Part shown: positions 49,905 to 59,124 of the stretch, one piece after another | How positions within the stretch are numbered: position 1 is the stretch's first letter | Layout: the number at the start of each line of letters is the position of its first letter | Origin: Tridacna crocea | Taxonomy: Eukaryota; Mollusca; Bivalvia; Cardiida; Cardiidae | DNA: 64,000 nt | Assembly (NCBI GenBank): GCA_943736015.1 | Contig: OX031070.1 | Location: forward strand, 24,573,673 to 24,637,672 | Direction of reading: 5' to 3' | Notes under the pieces: generated by a model | Databases searched by the model: none | Told to the model about the DNA's origin: nothing | What the model saw: only the letters and a program-made list of their open reading frames with translations | Program-made: the position numbers and the translations under genes

Positions 49905-50425
49905 CATAATGGCAACTTTTCAATTGCTTCGTGTCGAAAACATTTGTAAACAGTGGAAATGGGTGAAGGAATAACATATTGTATTAAAGAGAGAAAACAG
50001 CATACAGGTGTATTTTAGGGAGAAAATGCGCTTAGCATGTTAAAGAACCAGGCGAAGCTCTCAGTAGTTTCGACCTGTATCCTTGCACTATCCCCCGTAA
50101 GAACTAACCGTCTTCTGGGGGCGTTGCTCAGATGGGCAACAGGTAGCGATGATAGATAAACGAAAACAACCGTGATATACCGTCTAATCAGAGGGTAGAA
50201 ATGGTACATCCACCAGAGGGAGAATATGACATCTGTAAGGGGTAGAACTGGCACCAGATTTAATTTTAGGGAGAAATGGCACACAGTATTGAAGGTAACA
50301 TGATCTATAATGAGGGAGAGAAATGGCATGCTCTATTAGAGGAAAAATGTATCATCATCTTGAATGAATCTGTGGAAGAGAAAAAAATCTTAGTTTTGAG
50401 AAGAAAAAGCACAAATGTAGTAATA
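49905..50425. other. no gene; weakly repetitive GGGAGAAATGGCA motif
   Basis: GGGAGAAATGGCACACAG, GGGAGAGAAATGGCATGC and GGTAGAAATGGTACATCC recur at irregular spacing. The minus-strand frame at 50015-50329 has no domain. Confidence 0.35.
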
Positions 50426-50429
50426 CATA

Positions 50430-50828
50430 CAGGGGCGTAGCCAGGATATTTGTTATGTTGAAGCCAACGCCATAGGCGTTGGGCGAGTGCCGAAGGCACA
50501 AGCAGGGGGGAGAGCACGAGAGGGGGGCAGAGCCCCCCTCTGGTAAGGAGAGTTCGGGGGATCTCCCCCGAGAAAATTTTACGATTTGGTGGCATCCGAG
50601 GATGTCTAAACGGGTGTGTTGCGATCAAAATTTTGAAGATTTTTAGATAATTATTTTGTGAAAACTGGAGGAGAAATTGATCAAGCCAATAAATACTTGA
50701 ATTCGTGTATTAAGAAAAGCAATCATGGTCATTTTTATTTTCTTTCTTAATTTTTTCTCGGAAAGACGATACTTGAAAAAATTATGTTGAAGCCCGGGCT
50801 TCAAGGTTTCCGCCTGGCTACGCGCCTG
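50430..50828. mobile_element. hAT-like MITE, 399 bp, with GC-rich palindrome cluster
   Basis: Ends CAGGGGCGTAGCCAGG and, inverted, CAGGCGCGTAGCCAGG; ACATA flanks both sides (5-bp duplication, the same length as for 15044-16016). Inside, small palindromes follow one another: CCAACGCCATAGGCGTTGG, GTGCCGAAGGCAC, GGGGGGCAGAGCCCCCC, CGGGGGATCTCCCCCG. Confidence 0.75.
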
Positions 50829-50889
50829 ACATAAAAAAAATAGTATAAAAACAAGTTGTAGCCTGAGTGATTGATCCTGTCTGTTGTGC

Positions 50890-51080
50890 AGTGATACCCC
50901 ATTAACCCTTACACTACTGAACATATGTAATCCTCATATTTTGTCCGTTCAGAGAAGACAAAATAGTACTATTTGTTGCTGTTTTGGCCAGCATATTTCA
51001 CCATGTATCAGACAGTGCAGTTAAAGATCATACTGCACATTCTGTGCAGTCTGATCTTGATCTACACTGTCTTTTAAAGA
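50890..51080 (+). repeat. GATCAGACTGCACA hairpin family, best copy
   Basis: The stem-loop is at 51009-51072: GACAGTGCAGTTAAAGATCA, TACTGCACATTCTGTGCAGT, CTGATCTTGATCTACACTGT. Upstream TTAACCCTTACACTACTG may be the element's left end, so this too could be a TTAA-type MITE. Confidence 0.65.
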
Positions 51081-51089
51081 ATGTGTAGC

Positions 51090-51725
51090 TATTCTTGGCA
51101 TGCAAAAAGTTTGAGTATTATTTTGCATTGCTTTTATGTAGGTATTAGAAATATGTGTTTGATGTGTGACTGAACCTATTGGGTCCCTATTCAAAAGGTC
51201 TGAAAAGCTCAATTACAAGTTGTGGAAGTCATTTTCTATACTCAAATACACCTCTATTTGCAGAGTCTTTTGATGTGTTTGTTTGAATGGTCTATTTACT
51301 GTCCAGGTTTCATATTCCGAACTTTTCAATATTAGAAAACGCTTGCGGGCTTTTCTGAATTGCTTAACAAATAGCAGCAATATTTGAATAAGCCTCAGAG
51401 AATCATTTCTATAACATTATGGAGTTTGATATTATCCATGGAAGCTTGTCAAAATGTATGGCGAGCGTATCACTGTTAATTGTCCAAGTAGGGTCGCTAC
51501 TTTTTAGTGTTTGTTGAGTTAATAGCGTGAAAATTCGAATGCAATTAAATATTTATTAACTGATGTTAGTGATATTTGCAGGGCACTTAAGTGGATGGAA
51601 AGTGTTTTAACCTTTAACCATTTCCTTCATGGGCAACCTAGAAACAGTCAAGTTCGAAACCATTGCAATGTGAACAAAGCAGAAACTTTGATTTGGAAAT
51701 GGTTTGGAAAATGTATTTTTGATGT
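51090..51725. other. no gene; nothing recognised
   Basis: AT-rich sequence without a repeat family or exon signal. Confidence 0.35.
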
Positions 51726-51729
51726 GAGA

Positions 51730-51796
51730 AGTATTCTTAGTTCTATTCATCAGAATTTTCTAAATTTTAAGTAAACCCAACTTCTGATTGGTTACC
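51730..51796. mobile_element. half copy of the 44052 foldback element
   Basis: GTATTCTTAGTTCTATTCAT, AGAATTTTCTAAATTTTAAG and AACCCAACTTCTGATTGGTT correspond to the right arm of 44052-44218 read inverted. Confidence 0.6.
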
Positions 51797-52061
51797 AGAT
51801 AGCAAAATTTTAGTCTTGTCAAAAGTGACAGCATTTGCTATCAACAAATTAACTCTAAAGCAACTTTGAAAATTTTTCACTTGACTAAGTTGAAAGCATT
51901 TGCAGATGACAAATTAAATTTTAACCAAAGTGATGCTTTCTTTCTTTCTTTGATAGAAAATAACTTATATGGTTATCAGCATTTTTCCTATTCCAGGAAT
52001 ACCCTTAAAAGTCTTCTCTTTCAGGTTTGTTATAACTCAAGATTGTATGGTAAAGAGTTAA
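51789..52061 (-). mobile_element. composite: MITE head fragment followed by a diverged copy
   Basis: Head fragment GGTTACCAGATAGCAAAATT ... AGCATTTGCTATCAACAAAT, then TTAACTCTAAAGCAACTTTG and a second long arm (AGTTGAAAGCATTTGCAGAT). The hairpin is short (TATATGGTTATCAGCATTTT). It ends GTATGGTAAAGAGTTAA. Confidence 0.6.
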
Positions 52062-52148
52062 ATGTGATTTAAATAATCAGATTTCCGATAGGTAAGATTG
52101 ATAGTATTGTGAGGAAAGGAGGAAACTCTCAGATTGGTGCATAAAAAG

Positions 52149-52294
52149 GTTTAATCCTGTACCATAATCCCAAATTCTAATGACCCAGGGAAAGAAGCTG
52201 TTGAAAATGTTGGCGGAAAAGGAGAAAACACTGGTAACCAGTAATGTTTCTTACCCTGTCAAACATAAATTTCATTTTTTGAGGCTCACTTTAA
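52149..52294 (+). mobile_element. TTAA hairpin MITE, long arm truncated
   Basis: TTTAATCCTGTACCATAATC, AAAATGTTGGCGGAAAAGGA, AAACACTGGTAACCAGTAAT, then the start of the long arm. Its terminal TTAA is shared with the next copy. Confidence 0.6.
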
Positions 52295-52376
52295 CTCTTT
52301 ACCAGCCAACACAATTTAAGACTAGTACAAATTGAAAGCATCTGTAGACTAGACAGTAAATGTGACTCTAATTTTT
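52291..52376 (-). mobile_element. MITE left piece, interrupted by a Helentron-like element
   Basis: TTAACTCTTTACCAGCCAAC ... AGACAGTAAATGTGACTCTA ATTTTT is a long arm that stops exactly at the insertion point. The copy resumes at 53511. Confidence 0.75.
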
Positions 52377-53510
52377 AGCTCACTTGAGCACGAAGTGCTG
52401 AGAGTGAGCTGTTGTGATAGTGCTGTGTCCGTCATCCATCGTCAACTTTTTACCTTGTGTATGCTCTAGAGTCAACATTTTTCGTCCGATGCACATGAAA
52501 CTTGGTCAGAATATTTGCCTTGATGAAGTCTTGGACGAGTTTGAAAATGGATCGTGTCGGATCAAAAACTTGGTCATTAGGTCAAATCTTAGAAAAACCT
52601 TGTGTACACTCTACAGGCCACATTTTCAGTCCAATACTCATGAAAAGTAGAATGTTTGCCTTGATGATATCTTGGATGAGTTTGAAAATGGGTCATGTCG
52701 GGTCAAAGACTAGGTCACTAGGTCAAATCTTAGAAAAACCTTGTGTATGCTTTAGAGGCCACATTTTCTGTTCAAAACTATTGAAAGTTTGTCAGAATAT
52801 TTGTCTTGATGATATCTTGGACAAGTTTGAAAACGGGTCATGTTGGGTCTAAAACTAGGTTACCAGTTCAAACCTTAGAAAAACCTTGTATACGCTCTGG
52901 ATGCCACATTTTCAGTCCAACACTTGAAAATTGGTCAGAATGTTTGCCTTGATAATATCTTGAATGAGTTTGAAAATAGGCCATGTTGGGTCAAAAACTG
53001 GGTCAATAGGTCAAATGTTATAAAAACCATGTGTATGCTCTGGAGGACACATTTTCAGTCTGATACTCCTGAAACTTGTTCATAATATTTGTCTTGGTGA
53101 TACCTTGAATGAGTTTGAAAATGGGTCATGTGGAGTCAAAACTAGGTCACTGGGTCAAATATTAGAAAAATGTTATGTACTCCCTAGAGGCCACATTTTC
53201 TGCCTGATACTCTTCAAACTTGGTCAGAATGTTTGTTTTGGTGATGTTTCAAAAGAGTTTGATAATGAGTAATTGTCAGGTCCAAAACTAGGTCACTTGG
53301 TCAAATTTTAGAAAAAACCTTTTGTTTGCTGTAGAAGCCACATTTTCAGTCCAATACTCATGAAACTTTGTCAGAATGTTTGTCTTATTGATATCTCAAA
53401 AGTGTTTGATAATGGGTAATGTCTGATAAAAATGTGGGTCACTAGAATGAAAATGGTTCATGTTTGGTCAATAGACTCAGGTGAGGGATTTCAGGGTCAT
53501 CATGGCCCTC
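52377..53510 (+). mobile_element. Helentron/HINE-like element, complete, 1134 bp
   Basis: The 5' end AGCTCACTTGAGCACGAAGT continues as a hairpin (GTGCTGAGAGTGAGCT). Seven units of about 145 bp follow, each with GTCAGAATRTTTGYCTTGAT, TTTGAAAATGGGTCATG and ACTAGGTCAC phrases (near 52501, 52646, 52785, 52930, 53073, 53219, 53366). The 3' end ACTCAGGTGAGGGATTTCAG leads to the palindrome GGGTCATCATGGCCC and TC. TTTTT lies on both sides; no longer target duplication. It is inserted in a MITE, which fixes both ends. No Rep/helicase frame, so non-autonomous. Confidence 0.75.
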
Positions 53511-53639
53511 TTTTTAAGATTGCTTTTGGAATGAGAGCAAACAATATTGTGGAAAAGGAGAAAATGTTGGTAACCAGTGTTTTCAAAAGACTTCTTTTTC
53601 AGGGTCATTAAAAGTCTGGGTTGTGTGGTAAAGAGGTAA
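53511..53639 (-). mobile_element. MITE right piece after the Helentron-like insertion
   Basis: TTTTTAAGATTGCTTTTGGA, ATATTGTGGAAAAGGAGAAA, ATGTTGGTAACCAGTGTTTT (right hairpin arm partly deleted), ending TGGTAAAGAGGTAA. Confidence 0.75.
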
Positions 53640-53702
53640 TTGTTGTCCACAAATACTCTCAATTAGGACAAAATTACATTTTTGTGGTGTGGAAAAGGGT
53701 TT
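53640..53702 (+). mobile_element. MITE long-arm fragment
   Basis: TTGTTGTCCACAAATACTCT, CAATTAGGACAAAATTACAT, GTGTGGAAAAGGGTTTA. Confidence 0.5.
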
Positions 53703-53923
53703 AGGTGCATGATTACTGGGTGGAATAAGTACAGACAGGCTAATGCATCATAAAAATGGTAACATCTTGAAAAATTATTCTCTTTTTTTTATTGGAGACA
53801 GAATGTGGAAAGCAAAAAGTGTACATTGTTACATAAATTGCCGTTTTATGACAACAGGTTTTTTTCCTCCTGTACTGTACTTCATTACTACAAGGTGACA
53901 TCTTCGAGTCTGTTACCATAGTT

Positions 53924-54152
53924 TTAACTCTTTACCACACAATCCCGACTTTTAATAACTCTGAGAAAGAAGCTTTCTGAAAACATTTTGGGAAAAGGAG
54001 AAAATGCTGCTAACCAGCATTTTCTCCTTTTCCCACAATGTTTTCTTCCCTTCCTAAAACAATTTTCAAATTTCCAGACACTTTTATCTTGTCGTCTGCA
54101 AATGCTTTCGTTTTGGACCAGTCTAAAATTTTATCGTTTGGTAAAGAGTAAA
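53924..54152 (+). mobile_element. TTAA hairpin MITE, subfamily A, full length
   Basis: 229 bp, TTAACTCTTTACCACACAAT to GTTTGGTAAAGAGTAAA. The hairpin AAAATGCTGCTAACCAGCAT has single asymmetries. Confidence 0.9.
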
Positions 54153-54194
54153 TACAGATGTGTTGCTAGGACTTTTTTTGTGCAAAATAATTTG

Positions 54195-54255
54195 GGTCAG
54201 ATCTGTATGGAAGACTGTTTTGTCTGATCTTGATCTGCAATGTCTGTCTACCAAA
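54195..54255 (+). repeat. GATCAGACTGCACA hairpin family copy
   Basis: GGTCAGATCTGTATGGAAGA, CTGTTTTGTCTGATCTTGAT and CTGCAATGTCTGTC, one arm eroded. Confidence 0.45.
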
Positions 54256-54287
54256 GGGTCTTGATTTATCATCAGCATCCAAGTGGG

Positions 54288-54329
54288 TTAGCTCTTTACC
54301 ACACAAGAAAAATGTAGACTTCCAGGATT
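54288..54329 (-). mobile_element. MITE left piece, interrupted by a SINE
   Basis: TTAGCTCTTTACCACACAAG, then AAAAATGTAGACTTCCAGGA before the SINE starts. The right piece is at 54572-54655 (AAATGCTGAATTTGTGCAAA, TTCAAAGGCGGTCTTCTTCA). Confidence 0.5.
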
Positions 54330-54571
54330 TGTCTTGCGGCTCAGTGGTGAGTGTGTTGGATTCATCTCCTGATGGTTCTGAGCTCGATACCCAGTTGAGG
54401 CAAAATTTTTGCTTCTTACCTCTGCTGAAGCATGTGAGAAAAGTAGTCGGTGGCTTTGGAAAGAAAGTTGTGTTGGGACCGATGTGAGAAAGCCAGGAAA
54501 CATATGTACGTCACCGACCGCCATGATATGACCTTAGCTGTTAAAGTGGCGTTAAACTCCAATACAACCAA
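54330..54571 (+). mobile_element. tRNA-derived SINE, nearly full length
   Basis: Head: TCTTGCGGCTCAGTGGTGAG (box-A-like), GGTTCTGAGCTCGATACCC (box-B-like). Body: AGTCGGTGGCTTTGGAAAG. 3' end: GACCGCCATGATATGACCTT, AGTGGCGTTAAACTCCAATA, CAACCAACCAA. The tail resembles published molluscan SINE tails, from memory only. Confidence 0.7.
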
Positions 54572-54972
54572 CCAAGTGTAGAAAAATGCTGAATTTGTGC
54601 AAATTCTTCTTTTGCCATAATGTTTCAAAGGCGGTCTTCTTCAAGATTCCAGTGGCCTGCTGGAGATAATCTGCCAATGAAGGAACTGGTCAATTATTGT
54701 TCAAGCCTTAGATGGCAAATGGGAACTGATTGACTGCTGGAATAATGGCTATCGATTTTTCTTTTAAATTTGTTGATGTCAAAGTAATAATTTTATGGGG
54801 AAAAACCATCCAAGCAGTTAACTGGTTCCTTCATGCACACACTTTATCAACATCGCCACCATTTCAGGCTTTTAAAAGTATTGTGATAGAAGGAGAAATT
54901 TGTTCAAGTAATACTTCCCATTTGTTAAAAAAAAAGTTTTCTGGCTAAGTATAGAAGTCAGACTTCTTTTTT

Positions 54973-55130
54973 TAATCCCTTTACCAAACAGTCCCCTGTT
55001 GTAAAAAACCTGAAAAGAGAGCCTTTTGAAAACAAGGTGAAATTTGGGTTACTTGCAATTTTATTTTCCCCCACAATGTTTTCCAGTATTTTACAAAGAA
55101 ACTGAAATGTTTCAGTCAAGTTGATTGCCT
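54973..55130 (+). mobile_element. TTAA hairpin MITE, diverged and truncated
   Basis: TTAATCCCTTTACCAAACAG, GAGAGCCTTTTGAAAACAAG, TTTTCCCCCACAATGTTTTC; the hairpin core is replaced (TTTGGGTTACTTGCAATTTT). Confidence 0.55.
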
Positions 55131-55132
55131 CA

Positions 55133-55284
55133 TGAAAACATTTGGGAAAAGGAGAAAATGCTCACATTTTCTCCTTTTCTCACAATGTTTTCCATGTTCA
55201 AAGATAGATTTGATCCACAAACAAATGCTTGCATTTTCTCCTTTCCCCTGAAATGCTGTATAAGACTCTTTCTTCTGGAATCAT
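55133..55284. mobile_element. MITE hairpin piece plus a second partial hairpin
   Basis: AAACATTTGGGAAAAGGAGA AAATGCTCACATTTTCTCCT is a hairpin with the loop shortened. AATGCTTGCATTTTCTCCTT near 55225 is a second, smaller one. Confidence 0.5.
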
Positions 55285-55492
55285 TTAACTCTTTACCAAT
55301 TAACGACAAATTTATAAAGTGGTCCAGATTGAAAGCATTTGATGACAAATGTGACTGAAAAACGGAAATTTGATTTGGGAAGGTTAGTTCCTTTTTACAC
55401 AATATTATTGAAAGGTTTCATTCACAGGGTCATCAAAAGTAGTCATTGTGTTGTAAAGGGTTGAAAACTCTAATTGTGTTGTATAGGGTTAA
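55285..55492 (-). mobile_element. TTAA hairpin MITE, left hairpin arm deleted
   Basis: TTAACTCTTTACCAATTAAC opens a long arm; after GATTTGGGAAGGTTAGTTCC only a weak right arm TTTTTACACAATATTATTGA remains. Two terminal pieces follow (TTGTAAAGGGTTGAA and TTGTATAGGGTTAA). Confidence 0.65.
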
Positions 55493-55494
55493 CC

Positions 55495-55895
55495 ATATAT
55501 TGACCTGCCAGGGCAAGGGTGTTTATTGTATTAGATTGCTGGTGAGCAATTGGAAATTGTCGTTAGTTAAATCCTTTTAGGGTATTCGTGAGTGTGACTG
55601 GGATATTAGGCTGATTAGCATGCAAACTGTGGTAGCGGAAAATATCTCTCAATTGGATTCCATGGGATTTTACTTTTTCTTGGTCGAGATGTAATTGAAC
55701 ACTTTGGAACGCTTTCTTCCTTTGACTCAGTTGTTGAGTTTCAGCCTTGTTTGTCTATCAAGCAAAGTGTTGTTGCAAATGGAGAAATATTTTGTAATCA
55801 GTTAATTCTCAAGTTACAAAGATATTTATAGCTTCATCCTTACTTTGATCTTCCTTTCCTTCCATAATCCCCCCCCCCCCTTTTCTTTTCTTTTC
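55495..55895. other. no gene; C-run at the end
   Basis: Unique-looking sequence ending in a run of about 10-12 C near 55867-55880. Confidence 0.35.
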
Positions 55896-55899
55896 TCAG

Positions 55900-56110
55900 A
55901 AAATTTCACTGAGAGCATTTGCTACAAAAACTTCAAGATAGCCCAAATGATTGAATTCGCCTTTGAAAGGGTCACAACAACATCGTACCTGGAAAAGCAG
56001 ACGCTAGTTACCAGAGTTTTCTTCTTTTCCCACTATGTTTTGTATAGGTTTCTTTCTCATGATCTTCAAAATCCTTTCAGTTTGGACAAGTCTAGGGTTT
56101 GGTTATTTAA
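55900..56110 (-). mobile_element. diverged TTAA hairpin MITE
   Basis: GAGAGCATTTGCTACAAAAA, GAAAAGCAGACGCTAGTTAC, TTCTTCTTTTCCCACTATGT. Both sides end in long-arm-like sequence (TTCAGTTTGGACAAGTCTAG at the right), so it may be another symmetrical derivative. Confidence 0.5.
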
Positions 56111-56389
56111 CTCTTTCCCAAACAAGCCCTGGTTTTTACATGTCTGCTTTAGAAAACACTGTGGGAAAAGGAGAAATTGCTTGTAATGAGCAATTTCTCC
56201 TCTTCCCACAGTGTTTTCTAGCCTATCGGAAAACTTTGTGCCATTCTCATCAACGAGCAATTTCTCCTTTTACCACAGTGTTTTCTAGCCTATCGGAAAA
56301 CTTTGTGCCAATCTCATCAAATTCAAAATTAATCTGCAAACACTTTGAGTTTGGGACAGTTTAAAATTTGTCATTTGGGAAAGGGTTAA
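56107..56389 (+). mobile_element. TTAA hairpin MITE, subfamily B, with internal duplication
   Basis: TTAACTCTTTCCCAAACAAG to TTTGGGAAAGGGTTAA. The hairpin is GGAGAAATTGCTTGTAATGA and inverse. The right hairpin arm plus start of the long arm is duplicated (67 bp, 56188-56254 and 56255-56321). Its last TTAA starts the next copy. Confidence 0.9.
56188..56321 (+). repeat. 67-bp tandem duplication in a MITE
   Basis: GAGCAATTTCTCCTYTT, then CCACAGTGTTTTCTAGCCTA and TCGGAAAACTTTGTGCCA, twice in a row. Confidence 0.92.
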
Positions 56390-56587
56390 CCCAATACCAC
56401 ACAATCCCTACTTTTGACGACCCTGAGAAAGAAGCCTATAGTATGGTAACCAGCATTTTCTTCTTTTCCCACAATGTTTTCTACGCTTTACAAAACAAAT
56501 TTCAAATTTTTAGTTACTTTTTGTTTGTCGTCTGCAAATGCTTTCAATTAGGACAAGCCTAAAATTTTGTTGTTTGGTAATGAGTTA
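56386..56587 (+). mobile_element. TTAA hairpin MITE, left hairpin arm deleted
   Basis: TTAACCCAATACCACACAAT; after AAGAAGCCTATAG it jumps to TATGGTAACCAGCATTTTCT. The long arm is complete, ending GTTTGGTAATGAGTTAA. Confidence 0.85.
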
Positions 56588-56905
56588 ATAGAGCCAAGTC
56601 CCACTACCTCAGTTGATATCCTACAGGACTTGAGAACAGTAAACTGTTGTTGGCATAGGTTCAATCCCCAGCTTAGCCAATTTCTTTCCAAGGGATGATG
56701 GCATTTATGGCAATAGGATTCATTTCTCTTTCACTGCTTACCAGAGTTTTGACAAAGGTTTATATGGGAAAGCAGCCAGTGGCTTGGAAAGAACAGTGTT
56801 CAGAGCTCTAGTAAAAGAAACTCCAAGAAAGCATGCATAAGATAGGTGCATTGGGTGTAGTAATATAATAATTGTGTTAAACACCTTACAATCAATCAAA
56901 TTATT
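56588..56905 (+). mobile_element. tRNA-derived SINE, full length
   Basis: The clearest SINE copy: box-A-like TACCTCAGTTGATATCC, box-B-like TAGGTTCAATCCCCAG, body CCAATTTCTTTCCAAGGGAT and GAAAGCAGCCAGTGGCTTGG, tail GTGTTAAACACCTTACAATC. It starts directly after a MITE TTAA. Confidence 0.75.
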
Positions 56906-57254
56906 TCATGGAATATTAAGAGTTAAATCTTTGCTCATAAATTTTTTAAAAAAATATGTAGAATGGAATTAAGTGAACAAATTTGTAAAATGAGCCAGTT
57001 TTAACTGATACATCAGCTGCTTTTGAAACAGGAGACAGATGCTTTCTTTGTCTGTTGGCGATCAAAAGAAATAAAATCCAGTGGGTTATTAGTGCAATTA
57101 GACTCTGTGACCTTATACACAACCTGGTGACCTTGCATGACCTTGCAGCATTCTTGTTTACCCTTAGAACGTCCAGTAAACCAGACAGAGATTGTAGGCC
57201 CAAATCAATGCAGTTTCAAGGTTAACTTTTGCCTAGGAGGTCTCTGCAAAAAAA

Positions 57255-57315
57255 GTCAGTGTAGATCGGTCATGAGCAGGTTTGTTTTGTACGGTATGAC
57301 CTTGATCCACAATGG
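57255..57315 (+). repeat. GATCAGACT hairpin family, decayed copy
   Basis: GTCAGTGTAGATCGGTCATG and GGTATGACCTTGATCCACAA form a weak stem with loop AGCAGGTTTGTTTTG. Confidence 0.4.
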
Positions 57316-57354
57316 CAGTAAAAGCAGCTAGAATAGTTAAAGATGGATGAAGTA

Positions 57355-57554
57355 TTAACCCAGCATATTAAATTGTGTCAACTAATCAAATTAATCAATT
57401 GAAAAGTTGCTGAAATGATTGAATCTGTCTTTGATTATGGGAAAAGGAGAAAATCATGGTTTCCAGCATTTTTTCCCTTTCTCACAATGTTTTTTAAGAG
57501 GCTAAGGTCTTATTCACCTTCTTTAGAAGAGGGGACTGTGCGATAAAGGGTTAA
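57355..57554 (-). mobile_element. diverged TTAA hairpin MITE
   Basis: TTAACCCAGCATATTAAATT, GCTGAAATGATTGAATCTGT, ATTATGGGAAAAGGAGAAAA; the loop is altered (TCATGGTTTCCAGCATTTTT). It ends CGATAAAGGGTTAA. Confidence 0.7.
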
Positions 57555-57716
57555 TTGGAACCACATGCATTAGTCTGAGGGAAACAGGAATACCTGTAAT
57601 TCATACCTGCAATAGATGTCCATTAGCTCTTTGTGAAATTACTGACAGGGAAATTTATTGCCAGCAAGGAAATCCTTTCCTTCCTTTTCAGTGATCCTTG
57701 CACCAATTAGTCCTTC

Positions 57717-57942
57717 TAACCCTATACAAGACAACCCAATGTTTTAATGACCCTAGTTTGAAAGCTTTTGAAAACATTGTGGGAAAAGTAGAAAATGCTG
57801 GTAACCAGCATTTTCTACTTTTCCCACAGTGTTTTATATCCCATTGAAAGCGGAACCTTGATTTTGGCCACATTCACTATGTGATCAGCAAATGCATTCA
57901 ATTTTGGCAAGTCTAAAATTGATTCGGTGGGTATAGAGTTAT
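57717..57942 (+). mobile_element. TTAA hairpin MITE, subfamily A, with a matched arm variant
   Basis: CTAACCCTATACAAGACAAC opens it. GGGAAAAGTAGAAAATGCTG and its inverse CAGCATTTTCTACTTTTCCC share the GTAG/CTAC change. The base is unmatched (ATTGT versus ACAGT). The end is GGGTATAGAGTTA. Confidence 0.85.
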
Positions 57943-58114
57943 TGCATTCATTGATGTTTTGGTGTGTCTAATGGCAGACAAATTTTTGAAAAACCTTGTA
58001 GTAAATAGAGATATTATCTGAACAATTTTTATCAATAAATCACAATTGATTTTTCTTGATATTTGATACAATCAATTTATGTCATAATTTGTCCATATTA
58101 GTAACCCTTCTTTC

Positions 58115-58225
58115 CCCAACTCATTCCCGAATTACAGAAGTTCAGATTTCAACAAATAACCAGTATTGGTAGCTGGTTACCAGCATTTTCTCTTTTTCAC
58201 AATGTTTCAATATCCTGTATCCATA
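58115..58225 (+). mobile_element. MITE hairpin remnant
   Basis: GGTAGCTGGTTACCAGCATT and TTCTCTTTTTCACAATGTTT remain of the right hairpin; arms not recognisable. Confidence 0.4.
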
Positions 58226-58266
58226 AGTGTAGTTAAAATATGAATGGGTATGAAATTAAGAATGAG

Positions 58267-58496
58267 TTAACCCATTACCATACAATCCCTACTTTTGATG
58301 ACCCTAAGAAAGAAGTCTATATAAAACATCGCGGGAAAAGGAGAAAATGCTGGTGACCAGCATTTTCTCCTTTTCCCACAATGTTTTCTACCCTTCACAA
58401 AAACAAATTTCAAATTTTCTGTCACTTTTATTTTGTCGTCTTCAAATGCTTTTAATTTGGACAAACCTAGAATTTTGTTGTTTGGTAAAGAGTTAA
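58267..58496 (+). mobile_element. TTAA hairpin MITE, subfamily A, full length
   Basis: TTAACCCATTACCATACAAT to GTTTGGTAAAGAGTTAA. The left arm has AACATCGCGGG where the right arm keeps CCCACAATGTT. Confidence 0.92.
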
Positions 58497-58797
58497 CTAC
58501 AATACTGCAATTGTATCCCTAAACCCTCAAAATGGTATTACATTGATGATGAAAGAAAGCAAGAAGCAGACATACCATTGAAAAAGAAAAGCATCAAAGA
58601 ATCAACAAACAAAGCTTCAATTCTCAGTAGATTAAGAAATTTTTGCATGAGGTATAATGGCTTAATCATGACTCTTTTCCTGACGTTTATCAGTTGCTTC
58701 TTTTCATCATGGATTCCCCCTCCCCCCTTTTCTTTCTGCAGAAACTTCACTTTGAAACTGTAGACTCTTACAGAATTCATTCTTCTCTTGCTGCTAA

Positions 58798-58955
58798 TCA
58801 TTCTTCTTTTGACGATTTTGGGAAAGTAGTCATTACATAACATTGTGGGAAAAGGAGAAAATGCTGGTAACCAGCCTTCTCCTTTTCCTACAGTGTTTTC
58901 TACTCTGTACAAAACAAATTCCAGTCTACAATTTTGTCGTTTGGTAATGAGTTAA
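58798..58955 (+). mobile_element. TTAA hairpin MITE with deletions in both arms
   Basis: CTTTTGACGATTTTGGGAAA, AACATTGTGGGAAAAGGAGA, TGCTGGTAACCAGCCTTCTC; most of the long arm is missing (ACAAATTCCAGTCTACAATT). It ends GGTAATGAGTTAA. Confidence 0.75.
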
Positions 58956-59122
58956 ACACACAATTGTGACTTTTGGCGACCCGAGAAAGAAGCCAGCATT
59001 TTCTTCTTTTTCCTTAATATTTTTTGCCCTACCAAAGTAGAAATCAACAAGATTTACTTCGTTGTCTGTAGAATTTGCTTTGAATGGGGTCCTGTCCAAA
59101 ATTTTGTCATTTTGTACAGTTA
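58952..59122 (+). mobile_element. TTAA hairpin MITE, left hairpin arm deleted
   Basis: It shares TTAA with the previous copy. ACACACAATTGTGACTTTTG, then AGAAGCCAGCATTTTCTTCT; the end is TTGTACAGTTAA. Confidence 0.65.
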
Positions 59123-59124
59123 AA

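Noticed and set aside
58578..58763. 61-codon frame with basic N-terminus
   Set aside because: No motif; it lies between MITE copies and contains a low-complexity C/T-run.
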